A DNA stretch of 64,000 nucleotides, taken from assembly GCF_022627575.1 (NCBI RefSeq), contig NZ_JADEYQ010000002.1, positions 62,001 through 126,000 on the forward strand. The letters run 5' to 3'. The position numbers and the translations under genes were made by a program. Shown here one piece after another: positions 28,003 to 36,494 of this stretch. Each line of letters begins with the position of its first letter. Position 1 is the first letter of the stretch. Origin of the DNA: Sphingobacterium rhinopitheci (GTDB taxonomy: Bacteria > Bacteroidota > Bacteroidia > Sphingobacteriales > Sphingobacteriaceae). The notes beneath the pieces are model-generated. The model was given only the letters and a program-made list of their open reading frames with translations. It made no database searches and had not been told where the DNA came from.

Positions 28003-28779
28003 TTAATCTTTTAATAAATTTTTATTTTTCAACGTTTGAAGGTAGACATCCGATTCGGCGGACACATCTAACAAACGATTTTTTATTAAGGTAGTCACAT
28101 CCAATTCTATTGCTTCTGTTGCTCTTGATAGTACATTAGCAAGTTTTTCTTTAGATTCAGCAGTGATTTTATTATTTAATTTAGTGCTTTGTAAATCATA
28201 ATATTCTCTAGCAAGATTGACAACAGTACCATGTCGTACTAAGAATTTTTCGGCTTCCATAATATCGCGTTGTTCGACCAAATGGAAAAGACGAATTATC
28301 TTATCCAAATTGTATTGGATACTTTTGTTGTCAATTTCCTTTTTATAATAAAGTAATTTATTCACAAAAGATTGTGGCGTTTCCATTTCTACTTGTGCTA
28401 ATGCTAATCGACGTTGGTCTTCTAAAGTAGAAATCCATGTTAGTTCCCTTACCTCGCCTTGTTCCAATCGTCTCAAATAAGGTTTTGATTGACTCAACAA
28501 TAAGCCATTACCAACAATATAGGAGCCAAAGAAGCCAATAAGCGTAAAAAATAATCCCTGTGATACAGTCCCGACAAAAATAAAAAGAGAATAAAATAAG
28601 GCTACTTGCACGGCCAATAGTAACCATGATAAAGCAAACCAAGAACGCACCTTACTTTTGGAAGCTTGTGCCATCATCACAAATGGATGTATAGGAAACG
28701 GCACTAACAAAATAGATGCAAAAGTCCATTTCAATTGACTTAATTCCCACCGTCTACTATTTTTAGTTACCCAACCCAT
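28003..28779 (-). CDS. XpaC-like membrane protein paired with TelA
   Basis: A 258-residue protein with a short N-terminal part, two adjacent helices (about 45-90) and a C-terminal cytosolic helical domain (KEIDNKSIQYNLDKIIRLFHLV onward). This layout and its position before telA match the XpaC family, named for a phosphatase-like phenotype but of unknown activity. ATG at 28779. Supported by architecture and gene pairing more than by a diagnostic motif. Confidence 0.65.
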   Translation of the reverse strand: MGWVTKNSRRWELSQLKWTFASILLVPFPIHPFVMMAQASKSKVRSWFALSWLLLAVQVALFYSLFIFVGTVSQGLFFTLIGFFGSYIVGNGLLLSQSKPYLRRLEQGEVRELTWISTLEDQRRLALAQVEMETPQSFVNKLLYYKKEIDNKSIQYNLDKIIRLFHLVEQRDIMEAEKFLVRHGTVVNLAREYYDLQSTKLNNKITAESKEKLANVLSRATEAIELDVTTLIKNRLLDVSAESDVYLQTLKNKNLLKD

Positions 28780-28810
28780 TTTTCATATTATTAATTTACT
28801 CCTAAATTAT

Positions 28811-28818
28811 CAAAAATA
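28811..28818 (-). promoter_or_regulatory. -7 box of the xpaC-telA operon
   Basis: The minus strand reads TATTTTTG, ending 31 bases before the ATG at 28779. Confidence 0.4.
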
Positions 28819-28883
28819 AAACCAACTCTAATATATTTTTACACTAATCCACAAGTTAAGCGTAGAAAACATATTTTTACAAT

Positions 28884-29897
28884 ATGGTAGAAAAAAATAT
28901 TTATATAAGCTATTTGCGTGTTATAGCCACCATTTTTGTAGTTTTAATACATGCTTCTACAGGCTTCTTAAATCACTTTGATAGCTACTCCTTCAATTGG
29001 AATTACGCCAATTGGATCAATGCCGCCACACGATGTGCCGTTCCATTATTTGTCGCGCTTTCTGGTGCTTTGTTACTATCGAAAGAAGAAAATACATTGA
29101 TTTTTTACAAAAAGAGATTTCCAAAAATTCTATATCCTTTTGCCTTTTGGACGCTGATCTATCTGATATATTACTTCTACAGGTATACAAATTTCACAGC
29201 ACTACCCATATCACAAGTGTTGAATATCGCTCGAGATAAAGTCTTACATGGCGCTAATGCACATTTATGGTACGTATATATGATTGTAGGATTATATTTT
29301 ACGATACCATTTCTAAAAAAAATAATCCTACTAGCAAGTATGCGAGAAATAGAAATATTCTTAGTACTCTGGTTCTTATCTATGTTTGTAAATTACAAAA
29401 TATTCTATGACTACGTTCCCAAGATAGATTTAACATTCTTCTCTGGCTATGTTGGTTATCTGGTATTAGGGTATTATTTAAGCAAAAAAACAATCTCTTT
29501 ACCACGAAGTATTCCATATATAGCCTATTTCCTTGTCATTCTATTTACAGGTTATATCACCTGGTATCTTAGTGCTAAGATTCACAAATTAGATCCTATC
29601 TACTACAATTATAATTTTTTTAATACCGCATTGGCTACAGCCTTTTTATTCTTGGCCTTAAAAATCACATGTGCAGACAAACATACAATGCCAAAATGGG
29701 TTACATTAATTGATCAATATAGCTTCAGTATCTACTTGATTCATATCCTCCCATTAAACTATATCCATCCATGGATATCCAAATACATGGATACGGTATA
29801 TGTGATACCTGTCGCCACAGTCCTTTCTATAGCAGCTTCTATGATTATAGCCTATATTATTCGTCTTATCCCTGGCGGGAAATACATCAGTGGATAA
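28884..29897 (+). CDS. acyltransferase-3 family membrane protein
   Basis: A 337-residue polytopic protein with about ten helices. The N-terminus YISYLRVIATIFVVLIHAS contains the conserved Arg and His of the acyltransferase-3 (OafA/YrhL/WecH) family, followed by RCAVPLFVALSGALLL and FWTLIYLIYYFY. Such proteins O-acetylate or otherwise acylate surface sugars. It lacks the extra SGNH domain and has no sugar-biosynthesis neighbours, so the acceptor is unknown. Ends in its own terminator. Confidence 0.88.
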   Translation: MVEKNIYISYLRVIATIFVVLIHASTGFLNHFDSYSFNWNYANWINAATRCAVPLFVALSGALLLSKEENTLIFYKKRFPKILYPFAFWTLIYLIYYFYRYTNFTALPISQVLNIARDKVLHGANAHLWYVYMIVGLYFTIPFLKKIILLASMREIEIFLVLWFLSMFVNYKIFYDYVPKIDLTFFSGYVGYLVLGYYLSKKTISLPRSIPYIAYFLVILFTGYITWYLSAKIHKLDPIYYNYNFFNTALATAFLFLALKITCADKHTMPKWVTLIDQYSFSIYLIHILPLNYIHPWISKYMDTVYVIPVATVLSIAASMIIAYIIRLIPGGKYISG

Positions 29898-29901
29898 TAA
29901 A

Positions 29902-29930
29902 AAAGACCTTCGTTTTGGGAAGGTCTTTGA
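29902..29930. terminator. terminator between acyltransferase and DUF3127 genes
   Basis: Arms 29902-29910 and 29920-29928 are perfectly complementary with a 9-base loop. A run before and T-rich end after let it act on both converging genes. Confidence 0.75.
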
Positions 29931-29955
29931 TTATATTGTAAAATACTATGCTAGA

Positions 29956-30330
29956 TTAGAAAGGTAAATCATCGTCAGCTCCTGCTGATGAGATATCTAC
30001 TGGTGCAGGCATATCTGCAAAGCCAGGAGTTGGTGCTGCAGCAGCAGTATTCGCCAATTTAGTCACTCTCCAAGCTACTATAGAATTGAAGTAAGTCGTT
30101 ACACCTTCTTTATTTGTCCAAGGACGGCCACGAAGATTGAAAGATATTTCGATCTCTTCACCGATTGACAAATTATCAAAAATGTTTACTCTATCTTGGG
30201 TTGCTTCAAAACGAATATATTCAACAAACTGCGGATTTTCAGCGTAAGCTACGATCAAATCTCTTTTTTTGAATGTATCTGTAACATTTTGTGTGGCACC
30301 TATTTCGTGTACTTTTCCTCTTAATTCCAT
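29956..30330 (-). CDS. DUF3127 OB-fold protein
   Basis: A 124-residue protein typical of Bacteroidota. The core MELRGKVHEIGATQNVTDTF, with FKKRDLIVAY, IRFEATQDRVNIFD and SFNLRGRPWTNKEG, is the DUF3127 pattern, an OB-fold related in outline to single-stranded DNA-binding proteins. The C-terminus is an Ala/Pro linker ending in an acidic DDDLPF tail, very like the protein-interaction tail of SSB. A role in DNA metabolism is an inference from that tail. Confidence 0.88.
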   Translation of the reverse strand: MELRGKVHEIGATQNVTDTFKKRDLIVAYAENPQFVEYIRFEATQDRVNIFDNLSIGEEIEISFNLRGRPWTNKEGVTTYFNSIVAWRVTKLANTAAAAPTPGFADMPAPVDISSAGADDDLPF

Positions 30331-30381
30331 ATTAAAAATATTAAACCGTAAAAATACATATTTTTTGCGTTCTAGAATAGT

Positions 30382-30389
30382 TAACTTTG
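30382..30389 (+). promoter_or_regulatory. -7 box directly before the RNA methyltransferase gene
   Basis: TAACTTTG, identical to the box before mutL, ends 7 bases before the ATG at 30397. Confidence 0.5.
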
Positions 30390-30396
30390 CATAAAT

Positions 30397-31557
30397 ATGA
30401 AGGAAGTTTTCAACACAGCAAGTAAAGTAATCGTGACCTGCAATAGACGCTTGTCACCATATCTTCAGGAAGAAGTTGTAGCCTTAGGCTTTGAAATAAA
30501 ACGTGCATTCAACACGGGAGTGGAATTGTATGCGACAGTAAATGAGTGTATCAAGCTTAATCTAAATTTGCGTACTGCAAGTCAAGTATTATATGAAGTA
30601 GGTGCATTCAGAGCAGCAGACCCAAAAGAGTTATACGAACAATTAGTGAAAATAGAATGGGAAAAAGTAATTCCTTTTGATGGTTATTTCACGGTAACTT
30701 CTACGGTACATAACGAACATATCTTGACGCCATTGTTTGCCAATGTAAAAGTTAAAGATGCTATCGTAGACCGTATCAAAGAAGTAAAAGGGGTTCGTCC
30801 AGACTCCGGTCCAGACTTACATAAAACGGCAGTACACCTACACTGGATGGAAGATCGTGCGGAGATTTTCTTAGATACTTCGGGCGAAACGTTAGCAAAA
30901 CACGGCTACCGTAAGCACCCTGGTAAAGCACCCATGCTGGAGGCCTTAGCTACATCTACGATCATGGCTACAAAATGGGATGGTAAATCTCCATTTATAA
31001 ATCCGATGTGTGGTTCGGGAACGCTAGCTATTGAGGCAGCATTGATCGCACAGAAACGTATGCCAGGATTACAACGTATGAATTATGCATTCATGCACTT
31101 CATCGGTTATGATGAAGAAGTATTCTTTGAGGATAGAAGATATATAAAAGACATCGCTGACAAGCATAACATTCCAAAAATCGTAGCTTCAGATATTTCA
31201 GAAGAAGCAATAGAAATCGCTAAGATGAATGCAAGAACAGCAGGTGTTGAGCATTTGATAGATTTTGAGGTTTGTGATTTTGAGGACACAACAATACCCG
31301 AAGAACATGGTGTGATCATGTTTAACCCTGAATATGGGGAACGTCTAGGTACTCATAGCAAACTAGAAGTTACCTATAAACGTATGGGTGATTTTATGAA
31401 ACAAAAATGTAAAGGTTATAGAGGCTATGTATTTACGGGAAATCCGGATTTAGCAAAAAAAATAGGGCTACAAGCATCGCGTAGATTTGAATTTTTCAAC
31501 GGTAAATTAGATTGTCGTTTGTTACAATACGAATTATACGACGGTAAAAAAAGTTAG
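30397..31557 (+). CDS. THUMP-domain class I RNA methyltransferase (RlmL/YpsC type)
   Basis: A 386-residue SAM-dependent enzyme likely to make N2-methylguanosine in 23S rRNA. An N-terminal ferredoxin-like/THUMP region (about 10-160) precedes a Rossmann methyltransferase with NPMCGSGTLAIEAALIA (SAM-binding), IVASDISEEAIEIA and the catalytic motif MFNPEYGERLG, where the usual NPPY is NPEY. It corresponds to the N-terminal enzyme of E. coli RlmL without the fused RlmK half. It is monocistronic, between a short leader and a palindromic terminator. Confidence 0.88.
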   Translation: MKEVFNTASKVIVTCNRRLSPYLQEEVVALGFEIKRAFNTGVELYATVNECIKLNLNLRTASQVLYEVGAFRAADPKELYEQLVKIEWEKVIPFDGYFTVTSTVHNEHILTPLFANVKVKDAIVDRIKEVKGVRPDSGPDLHKTAVHLHWMEDRAEIFLDTSGETLAKHGYRKHPGKAPMLEALATSTIMATKWDGKSPFINPMCGSGTLAIEAALIAQKRMPGLQRMNYAFMHFIGYDEEVFFEDRRYIKDIADKHNIPKIVASDISEEAIEIAKMNARTAGVEHLIDFEVCDFEDTTIPEEHGVIMFNPEYGERLGTHSKLEVTYKRMGDFMKQKCKGYRGYVFTGNPDLAKKIGLQASRRFEFFNGKLDCRLLQYELYDGKKS

Positions 31558-31580
31558 AAATATAATACCATTTAACACAA

Positions 31581-31612
31581 AAAGCTAATATAGATATCTA
31601 TATTAGCTTTTT
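31581..31612 (+). terminator. long perfect palindrome terminator
   Basis: Bases 31581-31610 form a 30-base perfect palindrome with A runs outside on the left and T on the right. It ends 15 bases before the HD-hydrolase gene, so it may also act as an attenuator of read-through. Confidence 0.7.
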
Positions 31613-31624
31613 GCATTTACACAT

Positions 31625-32269
31625 ATGACACACATAGAAAAAACAGCTGCATTTGTCCAAGAAATGCTAGAAGGAGCAGAATCAGGACACGATTGGTGGC
31701 ATATATTACGTGTTTGGAATAATACCAAACTGATTTTAGAGACAGAATCTGCAGATAGATTAGTTTGCGAATTGACCGCATTGCTACACGATATTGCGGA
31801 TAGCAAATTTAATGGAGGAGATGAGACTATCGGTCCACGTATAGCAGGTGAATTTTTGTCGCGTATAGGTGTAGATCCACTTACGATTGAGCATGTTCAA
31901 AACATCATCTTGAATATGTCCTATAAAGCATCTTTAGGCGAAGTAAAATTCCATTCTAAAGAGTTAGCTATCGTCCAAGATGCAGACCGCTTAGATGCTA
32001 TTGGCGCCATAGGTATTGCGCGAGCATTCAATTATGGAGGCTTCAAAAACCGAGAGATATACAACCCTACAATTCCAGTATTAGAAAACCAAAGCAAGGA
32101 AGCATATAAAAATACAACAGCTCCCACTATCAATCATTTCTATGAGAAATTGCTGTTACTAAAAGATAAAATGAATACGCCTACAGCCAAAGAAATAGCA
32201 GCCCAAAGGCATCAATACATGGAAGACTTCTTAGCCCAATTTTATGGCGAATGGAATGGCGAGCGATAA
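31625..32269 (+). CDS. HD-domain phosphohydrolase (YedJ-like)
   Basis: A 214-residue metal-dependent hydrolase of the HD superfamily. Metal ligands are visible as HDWWH near residue 22, LLHDIADSKF near 54-60 and VQDADRLDAIGAIGIARAF near 119-137, the order seen in E. coli YedJ-type proteins. The substrate of this branch is unknown; nucleotides are likely. The stop codon lies within a second palindrome (32263-32280) that may end the transcript. Confidence 0.85.
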   Translation: MTHIEKTAAFVQEMLEGAESGHDWWHILRVWNNTKLILETESADRLVCELTALLHDIADSKFNGGDETIGPRIAGEFLSRIGVDPLTIEHVQNIILNMSYKASLGEVKFHSKELAIVQDADRLDAIGAIGIARAFNYGGFKNREIYNPTIPVLENQSKEAYKNTTAPTINHFYEKLLLLKDKMNTPTAKEIAAQRHQYMEDFLAQFYGEWNGER

Positions 32270-32397
32270 TTAATTATCGCTTTCTTGTATTACTACAAAA
32301 AGTAGAGGCGCACTAATGCAACAATTCTATGATAAACCATTAATATTAAAATAAATTAACTCTAATTTCATATTAGATACTTAAATTAGATATCAAT

Positions 32398-33228
32398 ATG
32401 AAAACTACCTATTTAAGCTTAATTATCCTTGTCTTAGCCTTCCTACAACTAGATAGCAAAGCACAAAACAAGGATTCATTACATATTGTCAATCACCGCT
32501 GGGAAGAATCGACCCTTCGAGAAGGAGTTACTTGGAAAAAGGGACATTTTAAAGGACTATTTAATAGTAACCAGATAATCAATATCATAGAAATTGAGCT
32601 AAATAAAAAAAACCTCCAAAAATTAGGTCTAGAAGGACTACCCAATAGTAGAAGAAAGACATCTACACTCGCTGATAGCCTTCATGCTTTAGTTGCCATA
32701 AATGGTGGTTTCTTTGATATGAAAAATGGTGGTGCTGTTGATTATATTAAGGTGAATAATAAAGTTATCAATTATACCCGTACCAAATCAGCTAGAGCAA
32801 ATGCGTATTTAGCATTTGATGAGCATAATTTGCGCATTAGCCCCGATTCTATTGCTGTCATTCCATTCAAAAATGTATTATTAGCAGGCCCCTACTTATT
32901 AGAAGATGGCAAAAATATACAATTGGGTAAAGACGCTTTTAATAATAATCGTCATCCACGTACTGCGGTAGCCCTAAAAAACCATAAACTAATCCTTTTG
33001 ACAGCGGATGGACGTAATGCCAATGCTGAAGGACTTAGCCTCCACGAACTAGCCGATATATTCCGTTGGTATGGCTGCAGCACAGCCATGAATTTGGATG
33101 GTGGCGGTAGTACTGCTATGTACATAAAAGACCAACCTGCACATGGTATTGTTAATTATCCCTCAGACAATAAGCAATTTGACCATCTTGGCGAAAGAAC
33201 AGTTTCAAATATCATCTATTTAAAATAA
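32398..33228 (+). CDS. secreted phosphodiester glycosidase (NAGPA domain)
   Basis: A 276-residue exported protein (signal about 1-22, ending SKAQ) of the family named after the mammalian uncovering enzyme, which removes GlcNAc from a GlcNAc-phosphate diester. Signatures are VAINGGFFDMKNG, HPRTAVALKN and the active-site strand MNLDGGGSTAMY, all in the expected order. It starts a tight three-gene operon with a glycerophosphodiesterase and an EEP hydrolase, all exported and all acting on phosphodiesters, which supports a shared substrate. Confidence 0.88.
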   Translation: MKTTYLSLIILVLAFLQLDSKAQNKDSLHIVNHRWEESTLREGVTWKKGHFKGLFNSNQIINIIEIELNKKNLQKLGLEGLPNSRRKTSTLADSLHALVAINGGFFDMKNGGAVDYIKVNNKVINYTRTKSARANAYLAFDEHNLRISPDSIAVIPFKNVLLAGPYLLEDGKNIQLGKDAFNNNRHPRTAVALKNHKLILLTADGRNANAEGLSLHELADIFRWYGCSTAMNLDGGGSTAMYIKDQPAHGIVNYPSDNKQFDHLGERTVSNIIYLK

Positions 33229-33236
33229 CCTAAACA

Positions 33237-33998
33237 ATGAAAAAAATTTTAAGTACACTATTTATTTTGTCTATGATTACATTATCGTATGCACAAAAAA
33301 CTCAAATTGTAGCCCATCGAGGTGCTTGGAAAAACACTGAAGTACCCCAAAATTCCATCGCAGCACTTGAAGAAGCAATTAAAGGTAAATACTGGGGATC
33401 AGAATTTGATGTCTGCTTGACCAAAGATGATGTCTTAATAGTTAATCATGACAATGACTTTAATGGTGTTGATGTCGCTACAACAGATTACAAAACATTG
33501 AGTCAACAGAAACTCAGCAACGGTGAAAAGCTTCCCACTGCTGAGGAATATATGCGCGTAGGAATCAAGCAGAAAAAGACTAAAATGGTTTATGAAATAA
33601 AATCTAGTAAGTTAGGTTTAGAAAGAACGCTGAAAGCGGCAGAACTTTCATACAACCTAGTGAGAGATTTAAAAGCACTTAATCAAACTGTATTTATTGC
33701 CTTCAGTTATGATGCCTGCCTTCATTTAAGAAAATTAGATAAAAAAGTAAAAATTCAATATCTAGGAAGTGACAAGACGCCTCAAGAATTATTTAACAAT
33801 GGTATTTATGGTATTGATTTCAATTTTAAGGTCTTTAAAAACAACCCTTCATATATAAAAGAGGCTAAATCAAAGAAAATGGAGATCAATGTCTGGACTG
33901 TAAATGATAAAGAATCAATGGAATACTTTATCAATGAAAAAGTAGACTTTATAACCACAGATGAACCTGAATTATTAAAACAAATATTAACAAAATGA
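33237..33998 (+). CDS. secreted glycerophosphodiester phosphodiesterase-family protein
   Basis: A 253-residue exported TIM-barrel enzyme. The signal ends SYAQ (about residue 19). The GDPD catalytic His pair is present in VAHRGAWKNTEVPQNS and VNHDNDFNG, with metal ligands Glu/Asp in WGSEFDVCLTKDD and the Glu of VYEIKSS. C-terminal INVWTVND and DFITTDEP are typical. It would cleave glycerol-phosphate diesters such as phospholipid head groups or teichoic-type polymers. Starts 8 bases after the NAGPA gene; overlaps the next by ATGA. Confidence 0.9.
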   Translation: MKKILSTLFILSMITLSYAQKTQIVAHRGAWKNTEVPQNSIAALEEAIKGKYWGSEFDVCLTKDDVLIVNHDNDFNGVDVATTDYKTLSQQKLSNGEKLPTAEEYMRVGIKQKKTKMVYEIKSSKLGLERTLKAAELSYNLVRDLKALNQTVFIAFSYDACLHLRKLDKKVKIQYLGSDKTPQELFNNGIYGIDFNFKVFKNNPSYIKEAKSKKMEINVWTVNDKESMEYFINEKVDFITTDEPELLKQILTK

Positions 33999-34828
33999 GA
34001 TATCTAACATTATCACTGCTTGCGCTTTTATATAGCTTAAACATAGTAGCTCAACAATTTAATGTTGCGACGTTTAACATACGTCAAAAAAATAATAGCG
34101 ATATCGGCAACATGTGGGACGATCGAAAAAATGCCGTTACCAACCTTATTAAATTTCATGAATTTGATATTTTCGGAATTCAAGAGGGCTTTATTGAACA
34201 ATTAAATGATATGCAAGCAAACCTTCCAGATTTTTCATATATCGGAGTTGGCCGAGATGATGGCAAACAAAAAGGAGAGTATTCGGCTATATTTTACAAT
34301 AAAAATAGATATACCGTGCTTAATAGCGGCACTTTTTGGCTTTCTGAAACTGATATTACGACACCAAATAAAGGATGGGATGCCGCATTGCCACGTATCT
34401 GTACATGGGGAATATTTAAAGACCGTAAAAATGGTAAGAAATTTATCTTCATGAATACACATTTTGATCATATCGGCGTAGTTGCACGCAAAGAAAGTGC
34501 TAAATTGATTCTTCAAAAAGCAAAGGAATTTGCTAAAGATTTACCTTTGATATTGACGGGAGATTTTAATGTTAATCAACAAGATGAAGCTTATCTAACT
34601 TTAGCAAATAGTGGAGTAGTACAAGATGTTTATAATTTAACAGCATTTAAATATGAACCCAATTCAACATTCAATGGATGGGGAAAAACAATTAAAGAAT
34701 CTGGATTAATAGACCATATCTTTGTTACAAAGCCATTTAAAGTTCGGAAATTTGGAATCCTAACGGATACCTACATGGGAAAATTTCCTTCGGATCATTT
34801 CCCTGTATTTGCAGAATTATTGTGGTAA
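33995..34828 (+). CDS. secreted endonuclease/exonuclease/phosphatase-family hydrolase
   Basis: A 277-residue exported EEP enzyme (signal about 1-19, ending IVAQ). Catalytic stations are FNVATFNIRQ, DIFGIQEGF, FMNTHFDHIG, LTGDFNVNQQDEAY and SDHFPVFAEL. The closest well-known group is exported endonuclease/exonuclease/phosphatase proteins that act on phosphodiesters in lipids or sugars rather than DNA. The GDPD gene overlaps it by four bases. It ends the operon. Confidence 0.88.
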   Translation: MRYLTLSLLALLYSLNIVAQQFNVATFNIRQKNNSDIGNMWDDRKNAVTNLIKFHEFDIFGIQEGFIEQLNDMQANLPDFSYIGVGRDDGKQKGEYSAIFYNKNRYTVLNSGTFWLSETDITTPNKGWDAALPRICTWGIFKDRKNGKKFIFMNTHFDHIGVVARKESAKLILQKAKEFAKDLPLILTGDFNVNQQDEAYLTLANSGVVQDVYNLTAFKYEPNSTFNGWGKTIKESGLIDHIFVTKPFKVRKFGILTDTYMGKFPSDHFPVFAELLW

Positions 34829-34909
34829 GCGATGTTTATTCAATTATATAAATAGAGCATATTATCTATATCTTCAACGAAAAGATATTATCTAACAGAG
34901 CGAAGAGAG

Positions 34910-34940
34910 TGGGCCAATATATTGACAATATATTGGCCCA
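34910..34940. repeat. 14-bp inverted repeat, possible terminator
   Basis: Arms 34910-34923 and 34927-34940 are perfectly complementary around GAC. There is no T tract after it in either direction, so it is a strong hairpin but not a classical terminator. It lies 82 bases past the end of the phosphodiester-hydrolase operon. Confidence 0.6.
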
Positions 34941-35168
34941 TTTAATGACAGAATACGAGGCATTGCCTTTAACAAGAAACAAAGTAATCGTAAATATAAA
35001 CGCTTATCTCCCCCAAAAGGTAATACCTAGATTATCCCTATTATTAGCTAACGAAGCGTTAAAAATTAGCTATAATATCAATAGATCACGATCTACAGCT
35101 ATAGTGCACAAAGTATCAACTTCTCTTATTCTTTACAAAAAAGATACTTTCCTCCGAATATTCTTTTT

Positions 35169-35176
35169 TAAATTTG
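35169..35176 (+). promoter_or_regulatory. -7 box before pepT
   Basis: TAAATTTG matches TAnnTTTG and ends 23 bases before the ATG at 35200. Confidence 0.5.
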
Positions 35177-35199
35177 TGTGAAGAACAATTTGTTAACAA

Positions 35200-36462
35200 A
35201 TGGATAAATCAACAATAAATAATATAGATAATTTTCAAGTTGCAGATCGCTTTATGCGTTATGTACAAATTGATACACAGTCAGATGTAAATTCTGTAAC
35301 ATTTCCATCAACGGACAAACAATTAAATCTAAGTAGGCTATTGCTTGAAGAGCTATTGGAATTGGGTATTGAAGATGCACAATTGGATGAAAATGGGTAC
35401 GTATATGCTACTATTCCTTCTAATAGTGATAAAAAAGTCCCTGTTATCTGTTTTTGCTCACATGTTGACACCTCACCAGACTGCTCAGGAACAAATGTAA
35501 AACCTATTGTACATAGCAACTACCAAGGTCAAGATATCATTTTACCAGATGACAATTCGATTATCATCAAATACAATGAACATAGAGACCTAGCCGATCA
35601 AATAGGAAATGATATCATCACTGCATCAGGAACTACGCTATTGGGGGCTGATGATAAAGCTGGTGTAGCAGAAATAATGGATGCCGCACGTATACTTATG
35701 AGTAATCCTGCGATCAAGCATGGTGATATCAAGATTTTATTTACACCAGATGAAGAAATAGGCAGAGGGGTTGATTTTGTAAATTTAGAGAAATTAGGTG
35801 CTCAGTTTGCTTATACTATGGATGGCGAAAAAGCAGGAACTATTGAAGATGAAACCTTTTCTGCAGATGCAGCAAAAGTAACGATTCATGGTGTATCTGT
35901 GCATCCAGGCTTTGCTAAAAACAAAATGCAAAGTGCAATCAAAATTGCAGCTAAAATAGTGGATTCACTTCCTACCGAAAGACTTTCCCCAGAAAGTACA
36001 TCAGGCAAAGAAGGTTTTGTACACCCTACCGGAATAGCAGGATCTGTAGAAAAAGCAACAATAGATTTTATTATCCGTGATCACGCTACAGCAAATTTAG
36101 CAAAGCATGAGCATGAATTGGAAGAACTTGTCAAAGCTGTTGTTACACAATATCCAAATGTTACCTATACTTTTGAGACAAAAGAACAATACCGCAATAT
36201 GAAAGAAATACTAGACCAATACCCACAAATAATGGCTATTGGACTGGAAGCAATCGAACGTGCAGGTATGAAAGCAGAACAACGCAGTATCCGTGGTGGT
36301 ACAGATGGTTCTAGACTATCTTTCATGGGTCTTCCATGTCCTAATGTTTTTGCGGGAGGACATGCATTCCATGGTAAGATGGAATGGGTTAGTAAACAAG
36401 ATATGGAGAAAGCGGTAAAGACAATTCTTCATATTGCTACACTATGGGAAGAAAAAGCTTAA
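35200..36462 (+). CDS. pepT: peptidase T (tripeptide aminopeptidase)
   Basis: Cytosolic dizinc M20 aminopeptidase releasing the N-terminal residue of tripeptides, 420 residues. Zinc and catalytic residues appear in order: CFCSHVDTSPD, LLGADDKAGVAEI, FTPDEEIGRG (general base Glu), YTMDGEKAGTIE and the C-terminal His of FAGGHAFHG. The long lid domain (about 210-325) and the RGGTDGSRLSFMGLPCPN segment fit PepT rather than PepD or DapE. A nitroreductase gene follows after 32 bases. Confidence 0.93.
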   Translation: MDKSTINNIDNFQVADRFMRYVQIDTQSDVNSVTFPSTDKQLNLSRLLLEELLELGIEDAQLDENGYVYATIPSNSDKKVPVICFCSHVDTSPDCSGTNVKPIVHSNYQGQDIILPDDNSIIIKYNEHRDLADQIGNDIITASGTTLLGADDKAGVAEIMDAARILMSNPAIKHGDIKILFTPDEEIGRGVDFVNLEKLGAQFAYTMDGEKAGTIEDETFSADAAKVTIHGVSVHPGFAKNKMQSAIKIAAKIVDSLPTERLSPESTSGKEGFVHPTGIAGSVEKATIDFIIRDHATANLAKHEHELEELVKAVVTQYPNVTYTFETKEQYRNMKEILDQYPQIMAIGLEAIERAGMKAEQRSIRGGTDGSRLSFMGLPCPNVFAGGHAFHGKMEWVSKQDMEKAVKTILHIATLWEEKA

Positions 36463-36494
36463 TATTTAGTACCTTTAATCCTAAAATAAATTAA

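Larger units (their letters stand above)
34829..35199. other. 371-bp intergenic region with a long hairpin
   Basis: Holds the 14-bp hairpin at 34910-34940 and the pepT -7 box at 35169. The stretch 34941-35160 is otherwise unremarkable. A GTG-started frame of 90 codons (34909-35181) crosses it but has no recognisable domain, begins inside the hairpin and runs through the promoter, so it is not called a gene. Confidence 0.5.

Noticed and set aside
34909..35181. GTG-started 90-codon frame between the phosphodiester-hydrolase operon and pepT
   Set aside because: Starts inside a perfect hairpin, ends over the pepT -7 box, has no recognisable domain and no ribosome-binding site that stands out.
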